This document shows, piece after piece, positions 1-7,787 of a DNA stretch of 14,752 bases (the first letter of the stretch is position 1; every line of letters begins with the position of its first letter). Under the pieces are notes generated by a model. That model worked only from the letters and a program-made list of their open reading frames with translations. It made no database searches and was not told where the DNA came from. This stretch comes from CAZBWE01 sp964495465 (lineage in GTDB: Bacteria > Planctomycetota > Phycisphaerae > Sedimentisphaerales > Anaerobacaceae): positions 1 through 14,752 of the forward strand of contig CAZBWE010000057.1 in NCBI GenBank assembly GCA_964495465.1, given 5' to 3'. The position numbers were made by a program, and so were the translations under genes.

Positions 1-1
1 T

Positions 2-1375
2 ATGGCGTTGCCGGTGGTTGCGATAATTGGTCGGCCTAATGTGGGCAAAAGCAGTCTCTTAAATGCTTTAGCTGGCGAGAGGATAAGCATCGTCGAGCCG
101 ACAGCGGGCGTTACAAGAGACCGAGTGAGCACCATTATCGAACGAAACGACAAATACTTCGAGCTTGTCGATACCGGCGGATACGGTCTGCTCGACAACG
201 AACAGCTAAAAGAGCATATCGAACAGCAAATCCACCAGGCGATTGAGTCGGCAAATCTTATTGTATTTATGGTGGATATACGCGATGGGCTGATGCCGCT
301 GGATGAAGAGATAGCGCGTCTTTTGCGTAAAGCAGATCTGGATATAATCGGCGTAGCCAACAAAGCAGATACGGCCCGAATGTTTCCTGCGGCGGGAGAA
401 TTTACAAAGCTCGGTTTCGGGGAATTTCTGTGCATCTCCGCCAAAAATAACCTCAATAAGGCCGTGCTGCTTGACAAAATCTTTGACAAACTGGAAAAGT
501 ATCACGGGCTTCCAGCCCGTGATACCACGGCCAAGATGGCCGTGGTACGACCAGCAGGGGCGGCAATGAAGCTCGCTATAGTGGGCAAGCGAAACGCCGG
601 TAAAAGCACCCTCGTCAATGCAATAGTCGGGGCCGAAAGGGTCATTGTCAGCGAGACGCCGGGGACTACCAGAGATTCCGTGGACGTGCGGTTCGAAAAA
701 GACGGCAAGACCATAATAGTCATTGACACCGCGGGGATAAGAAAAAAGAGCAAAATAGCCGACAGCATCGAGTTTTACAGCTACGTTCGTGCGACACAAT
801 CGATACGGCGGGCTGACGTGGTGCTTTTTCTAATCGATGCCACCGTGCCGATATCCCAGGTTGACAAAAAGATAGCCCGTTATATCGCCGGAGAATACAA
901 AAGCTGTATTATCGTGGTAAACAAGTGGGACCTTGCAAAAGAGAAAGCCGCTACCGGAGACTACGAACGGTATTTGACACAAGTGCTGCCCGGTTTAAAA
1001 TATGCACCGATAGCTTTTACTACTGCAACCGAATCAAAGAACGTTCAGGGCGTCTTGGACCTGTCCGCTGAGATTTTCAAACAGACCATAACACAGATAC
1101 CCACTCCCAAATTAAATGAGGCGTTTAAAATAATAAAGCAGGAAAGAGCAGGAGCGGCCAAACGAAAAGCGGGCCTGCCTAAAATTTATTATGCCACACA
1201 AATCGCAATAAATCCGATTACTATACTTATGTTTGTAAATAAGCCGGAGCTATTCGAAGAGAATTATCGCAGGTTTATTATTGGCAAACTACGAGAACTT
1301 TTGCCGATAAAAGAAGTACCAATAAAGTTGTTAGCCCGGTCGCACAGAACACAAAACGTATCTCGTAAGGCGTGA
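2..1375 (+). CDS. der: GTPase Der (EngA), ribosome assembly
   Basis: Double-GTPase that acts in late maturation of the 50S ribosomal subunit in the cytoplasm. Both G domains are complete. Domain 1 has the P-loop GRPNVGKS (residues 10-17), DTGG (57-60), NKAD (120-123) and SAK (146-148). Domain 2 has GKRNAGKS (195-202), TTRD (222-225), DTAG (242-245) and NKWD (307-310). A C-terminal KH-like domain follows (about 365-457), ending in the basic tail SHRTQNVSRKA. The length of 457 residues is normal for the family. The ATG at position 2 begins directly at the conserved MALPVVAIIGRPNVG, so the gene is almost certainly complete, although upstream signals lie outside the window. Odd point: the linker between the G domains (residues about 167-183) is encoded by two adjacent perfect hairpins, described separately. 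cstA follows closely on the same strand, so the two may be cotranscribed. Confidence 0.97.
   Translation: MALPVVAIIGRPNVGKSSLLNALAGERISIVEPTAGVTRDRVSTIIERNDKYFELVDTGGYGLLDNEQLKEHIEQQIHQAIESANLIVFMVDIRDGLMPLDEEIARLLRKADLDIIGVANKADTARMFPAAGEFTKLGFGEFLCISAKNNLNKAVLLDKIFDKLEKYHGLPARDTTAKMAVVRPAGAAMKLAIVGKRNAGKSTLVNAIVGAERVIVSETPGTTRDSVDVRFEKDGKTIIVIDTAGIRKKSKIADSIEFYSYVRATQSIRRADVVLFLIDATVPISQVDKKIARYIAGEYKSCIIVVNKWDLAKEKAATGDYERYLTQVLPGLKYAPIAFTTATESKNVQGVLDLSAEIFKQTITQIPTPKLNEAFKIIKQERAGAAKRKAGLPKIYYATQIAINPITILMFVNKPELFEENYRRFIIGKLRELLPIKEVPIKLLARSHRTQNVSRKA
499..547. repeat. Two abutting perfect hairpins translated inside der
   Basis: Hairpin 1 spans 499-525: arms GTATCACGGGCT and AGCCCGTGATAC, 12 of 12 paired, with loop TCC. 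Hairpin 2 spans 523-547: arms TACCACGGCCA and TGGCCGTGGTA, 11 of 11 paired, with loop AGA. They share the bases TAC at 523-525. The pair encodes about 17 residues (YHGLPARDTTAKMAVVR) in the linker between the G domains, where an insertion is tolerated. The compact twin-stem form resembles dispersed palindromic elements (REP-like, or Rickettsia palindromic elements, which are known to insert in frame into genes). Whether this one is dispersed in the genome cannot be told from one copy. Confidence 0.85.
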
Positions 1376-1401
1376 AGCGGGATGCCCAAAAAGAGGTAAA
1401 A

Positions 1402-3153
1402 ATGAACACACTTCTATTGATGTTGATTTGCGGGGGAGGATATCTGATAGCATATCATACCTACGGACGTTTCCTGTCCAAGAAGATATTTAAACTGAAT
1501 AAAGATGCGCCTGTGCCGTCCATAGAGCTTCAGGATGGAATCGATTATGTTCCCACCCGTAAGGGTATAATATTCGGTCATCACTATACCTCGATAGCCG
1601 GCACCGGGCCGATTGTCGGGCCTGCTATAGGAATAATCTGGGGCTGGCTTCCGGCGATTCTGTGGGTAACGGTTGGCTGCATCTTTATGGGGGCGGTGCA
1701 CGACCTTGGAGCGCTGGTAGTATCGATACGAAACGAAGGCAAAAGCTTGTCGGAAGCAGCGGCAAAATATATCAATATGCGCGTGCGATTTATATTTTTC
1801 GCCGTCGTATTTTTGAGCCTGCTGATTGTCATAGCTGTCTTCGGCGTAGTGATTGCCACAGTATTTACCAGCTTCCCCAGCTCCATCTTCGCCGTATGGC
1901 TGCAGATCCCGATAGCTGTTGCACTTGGCTATGCGGTTTACAAAAAAGGGGCCAGCGTACCGGTCGCTACAGCTATTGCCGTAGCCGGTATGTATGCCTG
2001 CATTGCGCTCAGTGCATACCTGGAACATAATTGGCCGGGCCTACTCAGTATTTCAAGCATATGGTCAATGCCGGCAAGCGGGGTGTGGACAATTATTCTG
2101 CTTATCTATGCCTGGGTGGCATCAACATTGCCGGTCACAATACTTCTTCAACCAAGAGATTACATTAACGCCTGGCAGCTATTTATCGCTATGGCCCTTC
2201 TGGCCGGCGGTGCGGCGGTAGCATCAATATCCGGAAATCTGCCCCTCGTGGCGCCCGCTATCAATCACTCTCTGCCTGCAAACGCACTGCCAATATGGCC
2301 GTTTCTGTTTGTCATAATTGCCTGCGGTGCTATAAGCGGCTTTCATTCGCTGGTTGCCTCCGGCACAACTGCAAAACAGATATCAAAAGAGCCGGACTGC
2401 CAATTCGTCGGATACGGCTCTATGCTGCTTGAGGGCACACTGGCTGTGCTGGTTATTATCTGCGTTGCAGCAGGCATTGGGATGTCGTTGAAGCTTGGAG
2501 ACGGAACAACCCTGACCGGACAAGCCGCCTGGCAACACTACTACAGCTCGTGGATAGGGGATAAAGGGCTTACTGACAAAATAGCTCCTGTGATTAAAGG
2601 TGCCGCAAATATGATGGGCACGCTTGGGTTACCGGAGACTGCTGGAATTACACTGATGGGCGTTTTTATTGCATCATTTGCCGGCACAACCTTAGATACA
2701 TCCGTTCGAATCCAGCGTTATGTGATAGGTGAACTCGTCAGCGATTTGCGGGTCCCGTTTCTTGCCAATAGATGGATAGCTACCAGTATAGCCGTCCTTG
2801 CCGCAGCAGCATTGGCCTTCGCCACGGGCGCCAGCGGCAAAGGTGCGATGGTGCTTTGGCCGTTATTTGGAATCGCAAACCAACTGCTCGCAGCTTTGGC
2901 TTTGCTGCTTATAACGCTATACATGAAACGAAAGGGAGGATTCAGGTTTATCGTAAGCGCGGTGCCGTGTTTGATTATGCTGGTCATTACAAACTGGGCT
3001 ATGGTCAAATACGAAATGATTTTTATAAATAAAGGCAACTGGCTTCTTGCTGCAATAGGTGCAGGAATCTTTGCCCTAGCCCTGTGGATGACAGTTGAAG
3101 CAGTAATATCTTTTTTCAGTGTCCTGCATCCTACGGAGGCGCAGCCGGAATAA
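1402..3153 (+). CDS. cstA: CstA-family carbon-starvation transporter (pyruvate/peptide)
   Basis: Polytopic inner-membrane protein of the CstA family, whose characterised members take up pyruvate or peptides under carbon limitation. Family hallmarks are HHYTSIAGTGPIVGPA (residues about 60-75), the AVHDLGALVVSIRNEGKS segment (about 98-115), the SGFHSLVASGTTAKQ segment and FAGTTLDTSVRIQRYVIGEL. Many hydrophobic segments cover the full length. I chose ATG 1402, with AAGAGG 5 bases upstream (1391-1396), giving 583 residues. An in-frame GTG at 1372 overlapping the der stop would add ten polar residues (MKRDAQKEVK) and lacks a clear ribosome site. The protein is shorter than E. coli CstA (about 700 residues), lacking part of the C-terminal region, as in many compact family members. 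The last 23 bases overlap the convergent cdaR gene. The substrate cannot be assigned from sequence. Confidence 0.93.
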   Translation: MNTLLLMLICGGGYLIAYHTYGRFLSKKIFKLNKDAPVPSIELQDGIDYVPTRKGIIFGHHYTSIAGTGPIVGPAIGIIWGWLPAILWVTVGCIFMGAVHDLGALVVSIRNEGKSLSEAAAKYINMRVRFIFFAVVFLSLLIVIAVFGVVIATVFTSFPSSIFAVWLQIPIAVALGYAVYKKGASVPVATAIAVAGMYACIALSAYLEHNWPGLLSISSIWSMPASGVWTIILLIYAWVASTLPVTILLQPRDYINAWQLFIAMALLAGGAAVASISGNLPLVAPAINHSLPANALPIWPFLFVIIACGAISGFHSLVASGTTAKQISKEPDCQFVGYGSMLLEGTLAVLVIICVAAGIGMSLKLGDGTTLTGQAAWQHYYSSWIGDKGLTDKIAPVIKGAANMMGTLGLPETAGITLMGVFIASFAGTTLDTSVRIQRYVIGELVSDLRVPFLANRWIATSIAVLAAAALAFATGASGKGAMVLWPLFGIANQLLAALALLLITLYMKRKGGFRFIVSAVPCLIMLVITNWAMVKYEMIFINKGNWLLAAIGAGIFALALWMTVEAVISFFSVLHPTEAQPE

Positions 3154-4144
3154 GCACAAGTCTGAATCTGGCCTGCGCGTGGGGCTGGTTAAGCTCTATC
3201 TCATCTTTTCGGACGAACTCTTTGGGGAAATTATACATAACTTCCCTTCGTGACTCTTCCGATTTAACATCCTCATCATCTATGTCCAATGTAACCTGAT
3301 ACCGCATACTCTCGTATGCCTGCTTCGCTTCCGAAGTGGCCCTTATTGCAATATTGCTTATCACTTCATTCAGATTGGTTATCTGCACTTCATACTTACC
3401 CTGGAGATTCTCGCTCAATAAAAATCCCAACGTTGCCGTCGTAATAGTATAATTTTCGAGCGTATCTTCAGCAGGCGGCATCTTGATTTTCACGACTGTT
3501 GATGCATCTCTGTGTTTGCCGGCGGTCAACTCGATGAAAGGAGATTTTGCAACAGGTGAAAATCTTGCCTGGTTGATTTCTCTGCGAGTCAGCTGGACTT
3601 TCGCCACGAGTTTTTCCCCTTCCCAGCCCTCATCAGGCACAAGCATATCAACCTTTTCCGGCTCGATACTTTCGGCCTTGAGAGACATTCTGTCTTCGTC
3701 AAAGCATTCGACTGTCAGCTGCTTTTTGACAAGCTTAACAACCTGAACGTCGAGCGTTTCCGGCTCACAGGATTTAACCTTCAGGCTGAGTTGTTTCAAC
3801 TGCTTGCTTTTTTGAAGGAACGGCAGCAAGTTCAAGGTATAACTGCGCGGCTCACTCATTCCTTCCTGCGCGGCATCAAAAATAAATTCCAGCCTGTCTC
3901 CCTCCTTTAATCTTTTATCTATCCCTGCAATCGCCGTATGGGGCCCGGAAAGAGTTACCCTGATGTCGGCTGTGGAGGCCTGATGGAAGCTTACCCAATG
4001 CTTTATATTTGCAGATTCATCCACAACAACAACAGCGGGCTTATCAGGCAACGTCTCATCCATCGCCAGGTCCGCCCAGACCCATATCAAGACCGTTATG
4101 AGCGTCACTATAGCAATCTTACGATATTTGAATTTTATCGCCAT
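3131..4144 (-). CDS. cdaR: YbbR-domain membrane protein (CdaR-like)
   Basis: Probable partner and regulator of the diadenylate cyclase encoded just upstream. The product of 337 residues has a short basic N-terminus, one membrane segment (residues about 9-26, IAIVTLITVLIWVWADLA) and a long extracytoplasmic beta-rich region. That region looks like successive YbbR repeats of about 80 residues, with the recurrent patterns 'V.LSGP', 'KLVKKQLTVECF' and 'YEVQITNL'. In known cdaA-cdaR pairs the YbbR protein binds the cyclase membrane domain and modulates c-di-AMP synthesis. Here the gene starts only 10 bases after the cdaA stop, so the two form one operon. No good Shine-Dalgarno is visible before the ATG, which suggests translational coupling. 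The TAG stop lies inside the 3' end of cstA on the other strand. The family call rests on the architecture plus position; the YbbR repeats are diverged. Confidence 0.82.
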   Translation of the reverse strand: MAIKFKYRKIAIVTLITVLIWVWADLAMDETLPDKPAVVVVDESANIKHWVSFHQASTADIRVTLSGPHTAIAGIDKRLKEGDRLEFIFDAAQEGMSEPRSYTLNLLPFLQKSKQLKQLSLKVKSCEPETLDVQVVKLVKKQLTVECFDEDRMSLKAESIEPEKVDMLVPDEGWEGEKLVAKVQLTRREINQARFSPVAKSPFIELTAGKHRDASTVVKIKMPPAEDTLENYTITTATLGFLLSENLQGKYEVQITNLNEVISNIAIRATSEAKQAYESMRYQVTLDIDDEDVKSEESRREVMYNFPKEFVRKDEIELNQPHAQARFRLVLIPAAPP

Positions 4145-4154
4145 TTTAAATAGC

Positions 4155-4943
4155 TTATGAAAGCGCCTTCGCCAGATGTTTTCTCAGCTGGGAATCATCT
4201 ATATTTCGTATAAGTATTCCATTTTTAGCAAGTGAAACCGTGCCCGTCTCCTCACTTACAACCAGGCATGTCGCATCTGAACCTGAGGTTATGCCTATAG
4301 CAGCGCGGTGGCGGGAGCCAAGCTCAACTCCGTCCACGCTGCCAGCCTCAGCCAACGGCAGCTGCACACTGGCGGCGACAATCCTGTCGCCGCGCACTAT
4401 AACAGCCATATCATGAAGGGCAGCGCCGGGGTAAAAAATGGTCTTTAGCAACTCCGCTGTAACTCTTGCGTCGATACGAACGCCGGTTTCTATAAATTCT
4501 CCCAGCGCCACCCTTCTTTCAATAACAATAATCGCACCGGTTCTCGTCTGGGAAAGGTCTGTTACAGAGGTGGCTATCTCCTCCACAATTCTTGCTAACT
4601 GCTGCGATGAGCCGGTTAAAAATCTCGGCTGGCCTATGCGTATAAGTGCTCTTCGTATCTCAGGCTGAAAAGCGGCCACGGCAACAATCAAAACAGCTAT
4701 AAGGAAACCTTTATAAAGATACTGAAGCCGGGGAAACTCAAGCCGCTCAGCAATCAAATTCAAGACAAGAGCGCCCGCAACAAGAATGAATATCACGCCC
4801 CGGAACAACCTCTCACCACGTGTCCCCTCCAGAAAGTCCACAACCCAATAGATTATCAGGCCGATAAAAAACAACTCGATGGCAACAGCCCACCACTCAT
4901 TATTCTCCGCTACCCTGCTGAAATAATCCAAGAGTGTTTGCAC
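4155..4943 (-). CDS. cdaA: Diadenylate cyclase CdaA (DAC domain, membrane type)
   Basis: Makes the second messenger c-di-AMP from two ATP. The product has 262 residues: three membrane segments (about 18-38, 46-66, 75-92), a short helix linker, then a cytoplasmic DAC domain (about 100-250). Recognisable DAC elements are GAIIVIERR (136-144), the TGVRIDARVTAELL segment (about 153-166), ALHDMA (175-180), LGSRHRAAIGI (208-218) and VVSEETGTVSLAKNG (228-242). The RHR motif (211-213) is intact, but the usual DGA motif reads DMA (178-180). The metal-binding Asp is kept and the Gly is replaced by Met; I checked this in the DNA (CAT GAT ATG GCT on the - strand). The start is GTG, with GGGG 8 bases upstream, inside the arm of the leader inverted repeat. 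It is followed by cdaR after 10 bases, so the two form one operon. Confidence 0.93.
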   Translation of the reverse strand: MQTLLDYFSRVAENNEWWAVAIELFFIGLIIYWVVDFLEGTRGERLFRGVIFILVAGALVLNLIAERLEFPRLQYLYKGFLIAVLIVAVAAFQPEIRRALIRIGQPRFLTGSSQQLARIVEEIATSVTDLSQTRTGAIIVIERRVALGEFIETGVRIDARVTAELLKTIFYPGAALHDMAVIVRGDRIVAASVQLPLAEAGSVDGVELGSRHRAAIGITSGSDATCLVVSEETGTVSLAKNGILIRNIDDSQLRKHLAKALS

Positions 4944-4950
4944 AAATCAA

Positions 4951-5034
4951 CCCCGTTAGAAAACTTCCCTTTTCTATTTGCCCCGTTATGGCCCCACATA
5001 TTACTTATTCCAAGGAGTATAATTTCTAACGGGG
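4951..5034 (-). promoter_or_regulatory. Inverted-repeat leader of cdaA, possible translational switch or small MITE-like element
   Basis: On the + strand, CCCCGTTAGAAA (4951-4962) and its exact reverse complement TTTCTAACGGGG (5023-5034) bound an 84-base block directly upstream of cdaA. A third related copy, ATTTGCCCCGTTA (4976-4988), lies inside. In the cdaA transcript the first arm (from 5040 down to 5023) could pair with the start-proximal arm (12 bp). That would mask the GGGG 8 bases before the GTG. It could instead pair with the middle copy (13 bp with one bulge), leaving the start free. The outer arms also look like terminal inverted repeats, and CAAATC occurs on both sides (4943-4948 and 5036-5041). 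The pairing is seen in sequence; function is inference. Confidence 0.6.
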
Positions 5035-5127
5035 CCAAATCCTTATGCTTACATTACACATCGTGCATATTACATTCAAGAACAACACAATGTATGCAAA
5101 TCGTTTTTTATTAACTGACTCAAACTG

Positions 5128-5156
5128 ATTATAACAGCCTCTATCCCCATCGTCCA
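5128..5156 (-). promoter_or_regulatory. Candidate sigma-70-type promoter for cdaA-cdaR
   Basis: On the - strand, TGGACG (5156-5151) and a perfect TATAAT (5133-5128) are separated by 17 bases. It lies 63 bases past the gyrB stop and would give a leader of roughly 180 bases to the cdaA start, containing the inverted repeat. The -35 matches only 4 of 6, so this is a moderate call. No intrinsic terminator for gyrB was found between its stop and this site, so read-through from gyrB is also possible. The rest of the 4944-5219 gap shows no gene that I can support. Confidence 0.45.
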
Positions 5157-5219
5157 CTTAATATGCCGCCGATGAGCCGCCGCCAACAACACATAATGCG
5201 AGAAACACAAAAGCCAGGG

Positions 5220-7700
5220 TTAAACGTCAAGGTTTTGCACTTCAAGCGCGTGGTCCTGAATAAAGGACCGTCGTTTTTCCACATCATCGCCCATCAAGAT
5301 GCTAAAGAGCCTGTCAGCTTCTCCCGCGTCTTCTACCGCAACCTTAAGCAGGGTTCTTGTCTGCGGATTCATAGTCGTTTCCCACAACTGGTCTGCATTC
5401 ATCTCTCCTAAGCCCTTAAAGCGTTTTATTTCAACTCCCTTGCCGCCAATTTGTCGGACAGCTGAGCAGATATCGCCCAGTGATGCAACGTCATATTTAT
5501 CCTGGCCGTTTACGAGCTGGAATTTCGTTGCGACTGCCTCCCCGGAAACAGTTTTCTCCGGCTTCAGCAGGAAATCTCTCAAATCCAGCCGCCAGGTTTT
5601 TTTCAGCTTTTCATTTATCTGGTTAGTTCTGCTTACCTCGTGAAGCTCCTCGGCTACAATCGACTCTTCCTCCCCGCCTTTAGACAGGTCCTTTGTTCTC
5701 TTTTTTAGCTCATCAAGCCTTTTTTCATAATCATCCATTTTATAGTAAAATTCCTCCTGCCCCTCGACACAGATACGGAAGCACGGGAGTTCTTCGGCGC
5801 CATAATAACTCCCGACAAATCCGGTGAAGTTGATGCCCCGCCTATTTAAAACCGCTATGATACGTTCGGCTTCGGAAAGAATCTTCACAAGCTCAACGAG
5901 CTCATTTCCTGAAATTTTGCGAGCTACAGCGGAACCGGATGTCTCGTCATTTGAACTCTTTTTGCCCTTACGGTCTTTTTTACCATCCCTGATCGCCAGC
6001 TCAGTCCCCTCCAGGCCGCGGGCAGTCATCCGCTTATGCATCCAGCTTTCACTTAAAATATACTCGGATTTTTTCTGGCCCTTTACCTTAATCTCATATA
6101 ACGGCGGCTGAGCAATATAAATCAAATCATTAGTGAACAATGCCTGCATCTGTCTAAAGAAAAAAGTCAACAGCAGCGTTCTTATATGTGCGCCGTCTAT
6201 ATCAGCGTCTGTCATCAGTATTACTTTGCCATATCTACATTTGCTCAAGTCGAACTCATCGGTGCCGATGCCTGTCCCAAGGGCACTTATTATGGTTCTG
6301 ATTTCTTCGTGCGCAAGCATCTTTTCCAGGCGTGACTTTTCGACATTAAGGATTTTTCCTTTTAACGGCAGGATTGCCTGAATATTTCTGTCGCGGCCTG
6401 ACTTCGCCGAGCCGCCGGCGGAATCACCTTCAACGATGAATATTTCCGTAGCTGATTTTTCCTTGCTCGCACAGTCCCACAATTTCCCTGGAAGATTAGA
6501 AGAACTGAGTGCCCCCTTGCGTCTGGTTAATTCACGCGCTTTGCGCGCCGCTTCTCTGGCGGCGGCGGCCTGGATGGCCTTGTTTAAGATACGCCTTGCC
6601 TCCGCGGGGTTCTCTTCCAAAAACTGGCCTAACCGCTCATTAACGGTAGTCTCAACGAAGCTGCCAACTTCCGGATTAGTCAGCCGAACCTTTGTCTGGG
6701 CTTCAAAGTGCGGCTCGGCAAGCTTGACGGCCACAACCGCCGTTAATCCCTCTCTCAGGTCATCGCCGCCCGGCGCCTGGCCGTTCTTAACGAGATTGTT
6801 GCTGCGGGCATAATGGTTCATTGTGCGGGTCAGAGCAGTTCTGTATCCGGACAGGTGGGTGCCGCCATCGATATTGCGAATGTTGTTTGCATAAACAAGC
6901 ACATTCTCCGTATAACCATCGTTATATTGCATCGCAACCTCGCAACTTATCATCGCCTTTGTATCTTCTTTTGCGAAATAGATAACATCACGATGCAGCA
7001 TATTCTTGCCCTCGTTAAGATGCCTGATGAAGGCCTTAATTCCCTCGTCAAATTTGAATACCTCTTTCTTCTTTGCCCTGTCGTCTTTGAATGTTATCTT
7101 CAGCCCTGCATTCAAATAGGCAAGCTCCCGAATTCTTTTCAAAAGCGTATCGTATTCAACCTCCGCATCTCCGAAAATCTCTTCGTCGGGCTTGAATGTT
7201 ATTTTTGCGCCTTGTTTCTTTGTGGGCCCGACTTCTTTAACCCGCCCCTTCCCGACGCCCCTGGCACACTCGAAATGATAATGCTTTCCGTCCCGATATA
7301 CATCGGCTTCGAGCCATTCACTCAGCGCATTGACCACACTAACTCCTACGCCATGCAGCCCGCCGGCAACCTTATAACTTTTTCTATCGAACTTCCCGCC
7401 TGCGTGCAATTTAGTAAGAACAACCTCCAACGCGCTGACCTTGGCGTCTTTGTGTGCTTCGACCGGAATACCACGTCCATTATCTTCCACATAACAACTT
7501 CCATCGGGCTGAATGCACACGATTATGCTGTCACAGAATCCGGCTAATGCCTCGTCGATGGAGTTGTCCAACACTTCATAAACCAAATGGTGCAGTCCCC
7601 CACTTCCGCGGTCGCCTATATACATCTCCGGCCGCTTGCGAACAGCTTCCGTTCCACCGAGTATTTTTATGTTACTTGCATCGTATTTATGGTCTTTCAT
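5220..7700 (-). CDS. gyrB: DNA gyrase subunit B
   Basis: ATPase subunit of type II topoisomerase (gyrase), which introduces negative supercoils with GyrA. Numbered from the chosen start, it has 826 residues. The GHKL ATPase domain has EVLDNSIDEALAGF (about 42-55), DNGRGIPV (73-80) and the GGLHGVGVSVVNALS segment (113-127). The transducer domain carries the QTK loop (QTKVRLTN, 335-342). The TOPRIM domain has EGDSAGG (424-430), PLKGKILNVEK and DADIDG (498-503). The C-terminal tail contains the IKRFKGLGEMNADQLWETTMNP segment. An insert of about 190 residues (about 545-735) within the TOPRIM half gives the long type of GyrB seen in many Gram-negatives; it starts with a charged linker KKDRKGKKSSNDE. 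Start: ATG 7700 has GAGG 6 bases upstream. An in-frame GTG at 7772 would add 24 residues but has no ribosome site. It lies 87 bases after the DUF721 gene. ParE is the alternative, but the insert and the cluster favour GyrB. Confidence 0.96.
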   Translation of the reverse strand: MKDHKYDASNIKILGGTEAVRKRPEMYIGDRGSGGLHHLVYEVLDNSIDEALAGFCDSIIVCIQPDGSCYVEDNGRGIPVEAHKDAKVSALEVVLTKLHAGGKFDRKSYKVAGGLHGVGVSVVNALSEWLEADVYRDGKHYHFECARGVGKGRVKEVGPTKKQGAKITFKPDEEIFGDAEVEYDTLLKRIRELAYLNAGLKITFKDDRAKKKEVFKFDEGIKAFIRHLNEGKNMLHRDVIYFAKEDTKAMISCEVAMQYNDGYTENVLVYANNIRNIDGGTHLSGYRTALTRTMNHYARSNNLVKNGQAPGGDDLREGLTAVVAVKLAEPHFEAQTKVRLTNPEVGSFVETTVNERLGQFLEENPAEARRILNKAIQAAAAREAARKARELTRRKGALSSSNLPGKLWDCASKEKSATEIFIVEGDSAGGSAKSGRDRNIQAILPLKGKILNVEKSRLEKMLAHEEIRTIISALGTGIGTDEFDLSKCRYGKVILMTDADIDGAHIRTLLLTFFFRQMQALFTNDLIYIAQPPLYEIKVKGQKKSEYILSESWMHKRMTARGLEGTELAIRDGKKDRKGKKSSNDETSGSAVARKISGNELVELVKILSEAERIIAVLNRRGINFTGFVGSYYGAEELPCFRICVEGQEEFYYKMDDYEKRLDELKKRTKDLSKGGEEESIVAEELHEVSRTNQINEKLKKTWRLDLRDFLLKPEKTVSGEAVATKFQLVNGQDKYDVASLGDICSAVRQIGGKGVEIKRFKGLGEMNADQLWETTMNPQTRTLLKVAVEDAGEADRLFSILMGDDVEKRRSFIQDHALEVQNLDV

Positions 7701-7706
7701 AATCGA

Positions 7707-7711
7707 CCTCA
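7707..7711 (-). promoter_or_regulatory. Ribosome-binding site deciding the gyrB start
   Basis: TGAGG on the - strand, 6 bases before ATG 7700. It supports this start over the upstream GTG at 7772 and places the family-conserved SNIKILGGTEAVRKRPEMYIG segment close to the N-terminus. Confidence 0.7.
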
Positions 7712-7787
7712 GCTTACTATATATATCGTCTCTGCCTAATTCTAAACTGTTGTAAATTTCCCTCGTTCTCACATCGCAAAATATGAC

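Noticed and set aside
206..799. 197-codon - strand open frame opposite der.
   Set aside because: Shadow of der; the residues show no family features and its position is explained by der coding.
5160..5219. A hydrophobic frame on the - strand just after gyrB reading LAFVFLALCVVGGG and ending at a TAA.
   Set aside because: It has no ATG/GTG/TTG start with a ribosome site and only about 20 codons; probably chance or a remnant.
5157..5219. GC-rich GCCGCC repeats after gyrB as an intrinsic terminator.
   Set aside because: The repeats are direct, not inverted, and no U tract follows on the transcript strand.
6813..7547. 244-codon open frame on the + strand inside gyrB.
   Set aside because: Antisense shadow of a highly conserved gene; no domain resemblance and no ribosome site.
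7701..7772. N-terminal extension of GyrB from GTG 7772.
   Set aside because: No Shine-Dalgarno before the GTG, whereas ATG 7700 has TGAGG at good spacing and fits the family N-terminus.
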